A stretch of DNA of 6,645 nucleotides from Firmicutes bacterium UBA6132. Lineage in GTDB: Bacteria > Bacillota_A > Clostridia > Tissierellales > Sedimentibacteraceae. Under the pieces are notes generated by a model. The model was not told the DNA's origin and did no database searches. It saw nothing but the letters and a program-made list of their open reading frames with translations. Below are positions 1-5,104 of the stretch, one piece after another. A program made the position numbers and the translations under genes. The stretch is taken from the NCBI GenBank assembly GCA_002435835.1, contig DIVM01000033.1:10757-17401 (forward strand), read 5' to 3'. The first letter of the stretch is position 1, and every line of letters starts with the position of its first letter.

Positions 1-129
1 CTTGAACATTCGCTTAAATTATCGGCAGAGCAAGCTAGTATCAATGCATGTAAAATTGAACATGTTCTGAGTGATGAGATGTTAGAAGCTATTAAAAGCT
101 ATTTGAAAGAAAACAATATTAATGTATAG
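1..129 (+). CDS. DtxR-family metal-dependent transcriptional regulator, C-terminal fragment
   Basis: This is the last 42 codons of a gene cut by the window's left edge, read in frame 1 and ending at TAG 127-129. The visible peptide has the motif ACKIEHVLSDE (fragment residues 16-26), the signature of the metal-binding/dimerisation domain of DtxR/IdeR/MntR repressors, in which helix residues bind the regulatory metal. In DtxR the ligands Cys102, Glu105 and His106 form a C-x2-E-H pattern. MntR has Glu at the Cys position. The Cys here (nt 49-51) therefore suggests an Fe2+-type sensor, by inference from family knowledge. No SH3-like third domain follows, so the protein is of the short two-domain kind. 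The stop is 26 nt before feoA, which suggests co-transcription with the iron transporter it probably regulates. The DNA-binding domain lies outside the window. Confidence 0.82.
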   Translation, partial: LEHSLKLSAEQASINACKIEHVLSDEMLEAIKSYLKENNINV

Positions 130-143
130 AAATATATGATTTT

Positions 144-148
144 GGAGG
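144..148 (+). promoter_or_regulatory. Ribosome binding site deciding the feoA start
   Basis: GGAGG lies 7 nt before the ATG at 156 but only 1 nt before the in-frame ATG at 150. The spacing favours 156 as the translation start. Confidence 0.65.
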
Positions 149-155
149 GATGGAT

Positions 156-440
156 ATGGATAACACTATTAATAGAATAATGATATTACCGACCAGTCAA
201 AAAATGAAAGGATGTTGTAGCGAAGTGAGAAGTTTGGCAAAGGCACAGATCGACAAAGAATACATTATTAAAGAAGTTAAGACTAATGATGAAGAACTTA
301 AGAACTTCCTATTTACATTAGGATGCTACGAGGGCGAAATGGTGACAGTGTTATCGGTAATTAGTGAGACTTATGTTATTTCTGTAAAAGACGCAAGGTA
401 TAGTATTGATAGGGATTTAGCTGAAGCTATTATTGTGTAA
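156..440 (+). CDS. feoA: FeoA-domain ferrous iron transport accessory protein
   Basis: This 94-residue cytoplasmic protein carries a FeoA SH3-like domain over roughly residues 26-94. FeoA proteins assist FeoB in Fe2+ uptake, probably through contacts with its cytosolic part. The recognisable block runs from LAKAQIDKEYIIKEV through LGCYEGEMVTVLS to the end (VISVKDARYSIDRDLAEAI), and matches the usual FeoA layout of a 'lGl..G..v.v' turn followed by a DARYaId strand. Start 156 is chosen because its ribosome binding site is correctly spaced; ATG 150 would add only two residues. The family is usually about 75 residues, so there is an N-terminal extension of about 20 residues that includes a Cys-Cys pair. 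The gene lies 26 nt after the DtxR-family gene and 125 nt before feoB. That gap holds two palindromes, so feoB may have its own promoter in addition to read-through. The family assignment is good; the role of the extension is unknown. Confidence 0.85.
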   Translation: MDNTINRIMILPTSQKMKGCCSEVRSLAKAQIDKEYIIKEVKTNDEELKNFLFTLGCYEGEMVTVLSVISETYVISVKDARYSIDRDLAEAIIV

Positions 441-450
441 AAATTTTTTT

Positions 451-478
451 GTTAACAAAGTTAACTTGGGTTAACTTT
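451..478. promoter_or_regulatory. Putative operator 1 upstream of feoB (GTTAAC cluster)
   Basis: The core is a perfect 9-bp inverted repeat: AAAGTTAAC (457-465), spacer TTGG, GTTAACTTT (470-478). A further GTTAAC at 451-456 gives three copies of this hexamer at 451, 460 and 470, about one helical turn apart. The inner 18 bp has the same architecture as the palindrome at 521-538 (AGTTARC, 4 nt, GYTAACT). No T-tract follows, so it does not look like a terminator. Inference: binding site of an iron-responsive repressor, most likely the adjacent DtxR-family protein. Confidence 0.55.
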
Positions 479-509
479 AATATATAAATTAAAAATTTAA
501 TGTATTAAT

Positions 510-515
510 TATACA
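510..515 (+). promoter_or_regulatory. Possible -10 element for feoB
   Basis: TATACA resembles a sigma-A -10 hexamer and would start transcription near 522, inside the second palindrome. No convincing -35 hexamer is seen at 17 bp upstream, so this is a weak call that rests mainly on the position of the operator-like repeats. Confidence 0.25.
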
Positions 516-520
516 TAACA

Positions 521-538
521 AGTTAGCTGTGGCTAACT
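521..538. promoter_or_regulatory. Putative operator 2 upstream of feoB
   Basis: AGTTAGC (521-527), spacer TGTG, GCTAACT (532-538) is a perfect 7-bp inverted repeat. Its half-sites contain GTTAG/CTAAC, the pentamers in the DtxR/IdeR box, but they are 6 bp apart rather than 1 bp. The repeat lies 17 nt upstream of the feoB ribosome binding site, where a bound repressor would block initiation. In RNA it could also form a 7-bp hairpin with a tetraloop. Confidence 0.55.
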
Positions 539-554
539 AATTTCATGTTAATAT

Positions 555-560
555 GGAGGG
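555..560 (+). promoter_or_regulatory. Ribosome binding site deciding the feoB start
   Basis: GGAGGG lies 5 nt before ATG 566. The reading frame is open back to an ATG at 545, but that ATG is upstream of this site and would add seven residues that no FeoB needs before its G1 motif. The start is therefore 566. Confidence 0.85.
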
Positions 561-565
561 AATTT

Positions 566-2566
566 ATGAGAGTGGCACTTACGGGAAATCCTAATAGTGG
601 TAAAACGACGTTATTTAATGCAATAACAGGTAAAATTGAACAAGTCGGAAACTGGGCAGGTGTAACGATTGAAAAAAAGGAAGGAGATATTAAGAAAAGT
701 CTCATTAAGGGAAATAATGCTATTATTGCAGTAGACCTTCCCGGAGCATATTCTATGTCGCCTTTTACTTCGGAAGAAAACATAACAAGGGACTTCGTTA
801 AAAACGAAAACCCAGATGTTATTATTAATATTGTTGATTCGACAAACTTAAGTAGGAGTTTATTTTTCACAACGCAGCTACTTGAACTTGGAATACCGGT
901 TGTCGTTGCCCTTAACAAAAGTGATTTAAATAAGAAAAAGAAAACAGTGATAAATACTGAAGTATTGTCTAAAAGATTAGGATGCCCAGTTGTGGAAACT
1001 ATATCAACTGATAGTAGCAATAATGGTTTGGAAAAACTTATTTCCACTGTATTAGAGGCTAAGGGCAAGAAACAACAAGCGCCATTCGATGGTAATAAAG
1101 TTAATATGTCTGACAAAAGTGCTGTTGAAGCTTCTGATAAAAAAAGATTTGAATTTGTAAAAGATATAGTTTCAAGTGTTGAAAGCAGAAAAGTAATAAG
1201 CAATCGTCAAACGAAACAAGACGCAGTTGATAGGATTATAGCACATAAATGGCTTGGTATTCCAATATTTGCAGTAGTGATGTGGGCAGTTTTTTCAATC
1301 TCACAGACTTATTTAGGACCACTTTTGGCCGATACCTTGGTAGGGTGGATAGATGGATTCAACGGCTGGGCTGAGGTATTACTTGGAGAAGATGTATCGC
1401 CTGTACTTAAAGCTATTCTTTTGGATGGTATTATAGGTGGGGTTGGAGCTGTGGTAGGCTTCTTGCCGCTTATTATGGTATTATTTTTCTTGTTAGCATT
1501 GCTTGAAGATTGTGGATATATGGCACGTGTTGCAGTTGTTATGGATCGTTTCTTCAAGAAAGTAGGTTTATCAGGCAGATCAATTATTCCTATGGTAATT
1601 GGCACAGGATGTGGTATACCAGGCATTATGGCAACGAGAACAATTAAAAATGAAAGACAGCGAAGAACAACTGCAATGTTAACAACTTTCATGCCATGTG
1701 GAGCTAAGCTTCCTGTTATTGCATTGTTTGCTGGTGTGTTCTTTAATGATGCAGCATGGGTAGGAACTATTATGTACTTTATAGGTATTGCAATTATCAT
1801 TCTGGGAGCTCTAATGGTAGTAAGAATTACAGGTGAACAAAGTGCAAGATCATTCTTTATTATGGAATTGCCTGAATATAAATTCCCAAGTATCAAGAGA
1901 GCTACAATAGCCATGTTATCCAGAGCAAAATCATATATTGTAAAAGCAAGTACTATTATACTTCTTTCTAATGCAACTGTTCAAATAATGCAAACATTTA
2001 ATTGGCAATTCCAAGTAGTTGCTGAAGGTGCAGAAAATACAAGTATTCTAGCTAGTATTGCGTCACCATTTGCTTTTTTATTGATACCTTTGGGATTTGG
2101 TGCATGGCAATTGGCTGCAGCAGCCATAACTGGTTTTATCGCTAAAGAAAACGTGGTTGGTACTCTAGCAGTTGTATACTCAATTACGAACTTTATTGAT
2201 ACGGATGAACTTGCATTGGTTGGAGGAGCTTCAGATGTTGCAAGTATTATGGGCTTAAGCGCTGTAGCTGCATTAGCTTACTTAATGTTTAACTTATTCA
2301 CACCGCCGTGTTTTGCTGCTATTGGTGCCATGAATGCTGAGTTGGAGAGTAAAAGGTGGCTATGGAGTGCCCTTGGATTCCAATTTGGTATGGGTTATAC
2401 TGTGGCTTTCATTACATACCAGGTAGGAACATTATTGACAACAGGCAGTTTTGGCAGCGGCTTCTTACCGGGTTTAATCGCTGTAATTGCAATGATAGGT
2501 TGTGTTATATACCTTATGAGAAAAGGCAGTAAAAAGTCAAATGTAAACGCAGAATTAAACGTTTAG
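566..2566 (+). CDS. feoB: Ferrous iron transport protein B (Fe2+ permease with GTPase domain)
   Basis: FeoB is a 666-residue inner-membrane protein that imports Fe2+ using an N-terminal G-protein domain. G1 is GNPNSGKT (residues 7-14), G3 is DLPG (57-60) and G4 is NKSD (117-120). A helical linker at about 150-225 leads into the membrane domain. Two family 'Gate' segments are visible, each with the conserved Cys: GTGCGIPG (346-353) and MPCGAKLP (376-383). They are preceded by LEDCGYMAR (313-321). Further conserved blocks are FIAKENVVGTL (524-534) and FTPPCFAAIGAMN (578-590). The length is typical of the compact Firmicutes FeoB. A short polar tail follows the last membrane helix. ATG 566 has a well-spaced GGAGGG. 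The gene is followed after 9 nt by the small FeoB-associated protein. Regulation is probably by iron through the two palindromes just upstream. No key residue appears to be missing. Confidence 0.97.
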   Translation: MRVALTGNPNSGKTTLFNAITGKIEQVGNWAGVTIEKKEGDIKKSLIKGNNAIIAVDLPGAYSMSPFTSEENITRDFVKNENPDVIINIVDSTNLSRSLFFTTQLLELGIPVVVALNKSDLNKKKKTVINTEVLSKRLGCPVVETISTDSSNNGLEKLISTVLEAKGKKQQAPFDGNKVNMSDKSAVEASDKKRFEFVKDIVSSVESRKVISNRQTKQDAVDRIIAHKWLGIPIFAVVMWAVFSISQTYLGPLLADTLVGWIDGFNGWAEVLLGEDVSPVLKAILLDGIIGGVGAVVGFLPLIMVLFFLLALLEDCGYMARVAVVMDRFFKKVGLSGRSIIPMVIGTGCGIPGIMATRTIKNERQRRTTAMLTTFMPCGAKLPVIALFAGVFFNDAAWVGTIMYFIGIAIIILGALMVVRITGEQSARSFFIMELPEYKFPSIKRATIAMLSRAKSYIVKASTIILLSNATVQIMQTFNWQFQVVAEGAENTSILASIASPFAFLLIPLGFGAWQLAAAAITGFIAKENVVGTLAVVYSITNFIDTDELALVGGASDVASIMGLSAVAALAYLMFNLFTPPCFAAIGAMNAELESKRWLWSALGFQFGMGYTVAFITYQVGTLLTTGSFGSGFLPGLIAVIAMIGCVIYLMRKGSKKSNVNAELNV

Positions 2567-2575
2567 GAGAAAACT

Positions 2576-2722
2576 ATGGCTAATATAATTGTAATGATCA
2601 TTATTTTAACAATCGTATTTGCTGCAATTGCTAAAATCGTAATTGAAAAACGAAATGGAGCTAAATGTATTGGTTGTCCACACGGCAAATCAGGTGGCAG
2701 CAGTTGCGGATGTAAGCATTAG
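2576..2722 (+). CDS. FeoB-associated Cys-rich membrane protein
   Basis: This 48-residue ORF starts at ATG 2576, with AGGAG at 2565-2569 overlapping the feoB stop and a 6-nt spacing. One hydrophobic membrane segment spans about residues 3-23 (rich in Ile/Val/Ala). A basic turn (KIVIEKRNG) and a cysteine-rich tail follow: CIGCPHGKSGGSSCGCKH, with Cys31, Cys34, Cys44, Cys46 and His36, His48. Size, topology, CxxC motif and position directly after feoB match the family named FeoB-associated Cys-rich membrane protein, which is common in Firmicutes. Its biochemical role is not established. The tail could bind Fe2+ or another thiophilic metal near the transporter, by inference. Translation is probably coupled to feoB because the ribosome binding site sits on the feoB stop codon. 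A gene this short is easily missed by length cut-offs. Confidence 0.85.
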   Translation: MANIIVMIIILTIVFAAIAKIVIEKRNGAKCIGCPHGKSGGSSCGCKH

Positions 2723-2754
2723 AAGACAGTTAAATATAATTTATGATTTGAAAA

Positions 2755-2782
2755 GGAAAGGTTATAGAAATCCTACCTTTTC
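2755..2782 (+). other. Hairpin-forming sequence between the feo genes and fur
   Basis: GGAAAGGT (2755-2762) can pair with ACCTTTTC (2775-2782), including one G-U pair, around a 12-nt loop. No T-tract follows immediately, so it is at best a weak terminator or a processing/stability element. Some transcription may continue into fur. Confidence 0.3.
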
Positions 2783-2840
2783 AGTCATAGGTTGATTTTT
2801 AGGAAATGTTTAGTAACTCAGGGGTCTGCTAAAAATTATA

Positions 2841-2847
2841 AAGGAAG
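2841..2847 (+). promoter_or_regulatory. Ribosome binding site deciding the fur start
   Basis: AAGGAAG matches the AAGGAGG consensus at six of seven positions. It directly abuts ATG 2848 with no spacing but is 6 nt before the in-frame GTG at 2854. The GTG is therefore the more likely start. Confidence 0.5.
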
Positions 2848-2853
2848 ATGTTC

Positions 2854-3294
2854 GTGCAAAAAAATTTAATAGGTTTTAATGAACAATTAAAAAACAACAG
2901 ATACAGATTAACAGTACAAAGAAAAGCTATTTTAGACCTATTTGCCGAAAACGGCAGTAAACATCTTAATGCGTATGAAGTTTTCGAAATCCTTCTTGAA
3001 AAAGATATAAATGTTGGAAAGTCAACAGTCTATAGAACATTATTGCTGCTGGAAAAACTTAAGCTTATTACAAGGATATATCTGGATGATGGTTGCATAA
3101 GGTATCAAATAGTTGACCCCAGTGTAAAGCATGAACACAATCACCTTATCTGTGAAGGTTGTGGAAATGTATTTGAAATTAAGGATGACCTGTTAGATAT
3201 TCTTGAGAAGTTAGCGTGTATGCAACATGGATTCAGTGTAACAAACCATAGTGTTGAGTTGTTTGGTATCTGTAAAAGGTGTAAAGAAATATAA
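2854..3294 (+). CDS. fur: Fur-family metal-responsive transcriptional regulator
   Basis: This 146-residue protein (from GTG 2854; 148 from ATG 2848) has the Fur layout. The N-terminal winged helix runs over about residues 1-83, with the family block RLTVQRKAILDLF (18-30) and the recognition helix VGKSTVYRTLLLLEKL (54-69). The C-terminal dimerisation and metal domain follows, with the His-rich site HEHNH (93-97) and two CxxC pairs, Cys100/Cys103 and Cys140/Cys143, which hold the structural zinc. The His-rich segment fits Fur, but PerR and Zur share it, so sensing of Fe2+ is inferred from the feo neighbours rather than proven. The product is a cytoplasmic dimer repressing iron-uptake or stress genes. 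The gene is 131 nt after the small Cys-rich gene, with no clear promoter of its own, and ends in a strong terminator. It may be read from the feo transcript. Confidence 0.88.
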   Translation: MQKNLIGFNEQLKNNRYRLTVQRKAILDLFAENGSKHLNAYEVFEILLEKDINVGKSTVYRTLLLLEKLKLITRIYLDDGCIRYQIVDPSVKHEHNHLICEGCGNVFEIKDDLLDILEKLACMQHGFSVTNHSVELFGICKRCKEI

Positions 3295-3297
3295 TTA

Positions 3298-3339
3298 GTT
3301 AATAACAATAAATGAAAATGAGTTATTTTTTTTATTAAC
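3298..3339. repeat. AT-rich inverted repeat after fur
   Basis: GTTAATAA (3298-3305) is the exact reverse complement of TTATTAAC (3332-3339), with 26 nt between, including an eight-T run at 3326-3333. An inner AATAAC/GTTATT pairing (3301-3306 with 3322-3327) is also possible, followed by Ts. It may add to termination after fur, but low-GC sequence produces such repeats often by chance. Confidence 0.25.
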
Positions 3340-3355
3340 GAGAAAATAATAGATT

Positions 3356-3398
3356 GAAGACACTGACTGTAATATTTAGTGTCTTCTTGTTTTTTGTT
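3356..3398 (+). terminator. Rho-independent terminator of fur / the iron block
   Basis: A perfect 9-bp stem, GAAGACACT (3356-3364) with AGTGTCTTC (3378-3386), encloses a 13-nt loop. It is followed by the T-rich tail TTGTTTTTTGTT (3387-3398). It lies 62 nt after the fur stop. Confidence 0.88.
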
Positions 3399-3541
3399 AT
3401 TCAATATCTATGTCTTTTTTTATTCTGCATTAAATTAGCATAATAATTTTTAAAGCATATATTATATAGTGAACAAAAATGGTTGCATGATTTTGAATAA
3501 TAATATTTTCTAATTATACAATGAAAGGGTGAATTGTTTTT

Positions 3542-4093
3542 ATGCATAGAAGAGATGGGAGATTTAAAAAATCTAAAAAAGTAAAAAGTATGGAGGTACC
3601 TAAAGCTCAACAAGAGCCAGTGCCAACAGTGCCAACAGTGCCAACAGAACCAGTAGAACTAACTGAACCAACTGAACCAGCTCCCCCAACTACAACTGGG
3701 TTATTATCAGTTAGTGTTAATACTGCGTTAGGAGCACTACCTGTTAAAGATGCTCTTGTTACAGTTTATATTTTTGATGAAAATGATGAAGAACAAACTC
3801 TTTATCTAAGGACCACAGATGAAAATGGTAAGGTTGAAGATATGATATTAGGTGTTTTTTATGATCCAACAAATCCATTAGTTAATGAAGATTTTTACTT
3901 TACAACTTATAATTTAAGGGTTCAAGCTATAAATTATTATACTGAGAATATATATGAATTTAGAATATTTCCAGATGTGAAATCAACTTTAAGGGTAAAT
4001 TTAATTCCTGTAATGTTAACGGAAGATCCTCAATCACCACCAGAAAGAAGAATCATAATACCTCCTAGTCCAGTTGATGAAATAAATAGATAA
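3542..4093 (+). CDS. Uncharacterised protein with Pro-rich linker and SleC-prodomain-like beta domain
   Basis: The product has 183 residues. Residues 1-16 are strongly basic. Residues 26-50 form a Pro/Thr/Glu/Val linker with VPT and TEP repeats. Residues 54-160 look like a carboxypeptidase-regulatory-like (transthyretin-type) beta sandwich: LLSVSVNTALGALPVKDALV, then TTDENGKVED, then TTYNLRVQAINYYTE, then FRIFPDVKSTLRVNLIPVML. This order (LxVxV.T....PV..A.V, TD.NG, YN..V.A..YY, IFP...., .VN.IP.) resembles the N-terminal domain of clostridial spore cortex-lytic enzymes of the SleC type, recalled from family knowledge. No signal peptide, membrane helix or catalytic domain is seen. AAAGGGTGA (3524-3532) precedes the ATG by 9 nt. 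The gene stands alone between two terminators. A spore-associated role is inference only; a mother-cell sigma -10-like CATATATTA occurs at 3456-3464 without a clear -35. Confidence 0.7.
   Translation: MHRRDGRFKKSKKVKSMEVPKAQQEPVPTVPTVPTEPVELTEPTEPAPPTTTGLLSVSVNTALGALPVKDALVTVYIFDENDEEQTLYLRTTDENGKVEDMILGVFYDPTNPLVNEDFYFTTYNLRVQAINYYTENIYEFRIFPDVKSTLRVNLIPVMLTEDPQSPPERRIIIPPSPVDEINR
3620..3679 (+). repeat. Short in-frame tandem repeats encoding the Pro-rich linker
   Basis: GTGCCAACA occurs three times in perfect tandem (3620-3646, encoding Val-Pro-Thr). ACTGAACCA occurs twice (3662-3679, Thr-Glu-Pro). The 9-bp units keep frame, so copy-number change would vary linker length without disrupting the protein. 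Confidence 0.85.
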
Positions 4094-4142
4094 TCTTTAA
4101 TGATATAATGAAATTAAAATTACATATTTTTTTATAACATAA

Positions 4143-4180
4143 AAAGCTCCAATGAATATGGGGCTTTAATTTTTGTTTTA
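4143..4180 (+). terminator. Rho-independent terminator after the Pro-rich linker gene
   Basis: AAAGCTCC (4143-4150) pairs with GGGGCTTT (4160-4167), an 8-bp stem with one G-U pair and a 9-nt loop. The T-rich tail AATTTTTGTTTTA follows (4168-4180). It lies about 50 nt after the stop codon at 4091-4093. Confidence 0.8.
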
Positions 4181-4314
4181 TAAAGCTACTATTACAATTA
4201 ATGTTAAGGGGTAATATATACATTTATGGATTGTTTTTAAATTATATTTTATATATTAATTAATTTTTAACTTATTTTTTAAATAAAATTATGTTAGAAT
4301 TAAGACAAATTGGG

Positions 4315-4320
4315 TATAAT
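4315..4320 (+). promoter_or_regulatory. Promoter -10 element of the rph operon
   Basis: TATAAT is a perfect sigma-A -10 hexamer, 43 nt upstream of the rph start. The best -35 candidates around 4291-4299 (ATGTTAGAA) are poor matches. The hexamer is also the left part of an exact 7-bp inverted repeat, TATAATA (4315-4321) and TATTATA (4325-4331). The rest of the gap from 4181 is AT-rich and shows no other feature. Confidence 0.5.
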
Positions 4321-4363
4321 ATGTTATTATAAGTTATAGACAAATTAAGGAGCAATTAGAAGA

Positions 4364-5104
4364 ATGATTAGAATAGATAAAAGAACAAATGAAGATATAA
4401 GACCAGTTAAAATAACAAGAAATTATTTGATACATCCTGAAGGTTCAGTTTTAATAGAATTTGGAAATACAAAAGTAATATGTACAGCGATGATTGAGGA
4501 AAAGGTTCCTCCTTTTTTAAAAGGAAAAGGCGAAGGCTGGGTTTCAGCTGAATACTCTATGTTGCCTTCTTCAACTAAAACTAGAAAAATAAGGGATATA
4601 AGTAGATTAAAACTTGATGGTAGATCCCAAGAAATACAAAGACTCATTGGAAGATGTTTAAGGTCAGTTGTGGATTTAAAGTCACTTGGAGAAAGAACAG
4701 TATGGATTGATTGTGATGTAATCCAAGCTGATGGGGGTACAAGAACTGCATCAATTACAGGTGCATTTGTAGCCATGGTTGATGCATTTAAAATATTAGT
4801 TGATAAAAAGCTAATATCAAAATTGCCTGTTAAATCATTTGTTTCTGCTATAAGTGTTGGAAAAGTCAGTGGCGAATTAGTTGCTGATTTATGTTATGAA
4901 GAAGATAGTGCTGCAGAAGTTGATATGAATATTGTTATGACTAACAAAGGAGAATTCATAGAAGTACAAGGAACTGGAGAAGAAGCAACTTTTACATACA
5001 ATGAATTCATGGACTTACTGTCTTTGGCAACTAAAGCATGTGAGAAATTATATAGTATTCAAAAGGATGCTTTAGGAGAGATAAGCGAGGAAATAAGAAT
5101 ATGA
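4364..5104 (+). CDS. rph: Ribonuclease PH
   Basis: RNase PH is a phosphorolytic 3'-to-5' exoribonuclease that trims tRNA 3' ends and assembles as a cytoplasmic hexamer. The 246-residue product has the full family length. Conserved segments in order are [20 protein letters not shown] (12-31), [12 protein letters not shown] (57-68), [16 protein letters not shown] (85-100), [20 protein letters not shown] (114-133, with the phosphate-binding GGTRTAS) and [15 protein letters not shown] (175-189, with the metal-coordinating acidic residues). ATG 4364 is preceded by AAGGAG at 4347-4352, a somewhat long 11-nt spacing. The stop overlaps the start of the next gene by 4 nt (ATGA), indicating translational coupling. 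The gene is first in the rph - rdgB - metallophosphoesterase operon, a common clostridial order. Nothing appears truncated. Confidence 0.97.
   Translation: MIRIDKRTNEDIRPVKITRNYLIHPEGSVLIEFGNTKVICTAMIEEKVPPFLKGKGEGWVSAEYSMLPSSTKTRKIRDISRLKLDGRSQEIQRLIGRCLRSVVDLKSLGERTVWIDCDVIQADGGTRTASITGAFVAMVDAFKILVDKKLISKLPVKSFVSAISVGKVSGELVADLCYEEDSAAEVDMNIVMTNKGEFIEVQGTGEEATFTYNEFMDLLSLATKACEKLYSIQKDALGEISEEIRI

Noticed and set aside
545..565. Upstream ATG extending feoB by seven residues
   Set aside because: The strong GGAGGG site lies inside this stretch and is correctly spaced only for ATG 566; FeoB proteins normally begin a few residues before the G1 motif.
441..565. The feoA-feoB gap as a terminator or riboswitch
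   Set aside because: The inverted repeats are not followed by T-tracts, and their matching 18-bp architecture suits protein binding better. No multi-helix aptamer core was recognised in 125 bp.
523..1203. Long minus-strand ORF (226 codons) opposite the 5' part of feoB
   Set aside because: It lies wholly antisense to a clearly functional feoB, has no recognisable domain, and its low-complexity Ser/Leu/Thr-rich translation is typical of a shadow frame.
1309..1914. Minus-strand ORF (201 codons) opposite the feoB membrane domain
   Set aside because: Antisense to the conserved Gate region of feoB. Its Ile/Pro/Ser-rich translation mirrors hydrophobic codons on the real strand, and no family motif is seen.
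3298..3330. Fur box near the end of fur
   Set aside because: AATGAAAATGAGTTATT has a passing resemblance to a Fur box, but it matches poorly and lies downstream of the gene rather than at a promoter.
3401..3613. Minus-strand ORF of 70 codons between fur and the orphan gene
   Set aside because: It runs antisense into the start of the orphan gene, is rich in Phe/Tyr/Asn/Ser as expected from AT-rich DNA, and shows no motif.
4181..4314. Possible small gene or RNA in the gap before rph
   Set aside because: AAGGGG-like sequence at 4205-4211 precedes an ATG, but the frame closes after four codons. The rest is AT-rich with no stable GC-containing structure.
4423..4776. Minus-strand ORF opposite rph
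   Set aside because: It sits inside the highly conserved RNase PH coding region, with no ribosome binding site or domain to support it.
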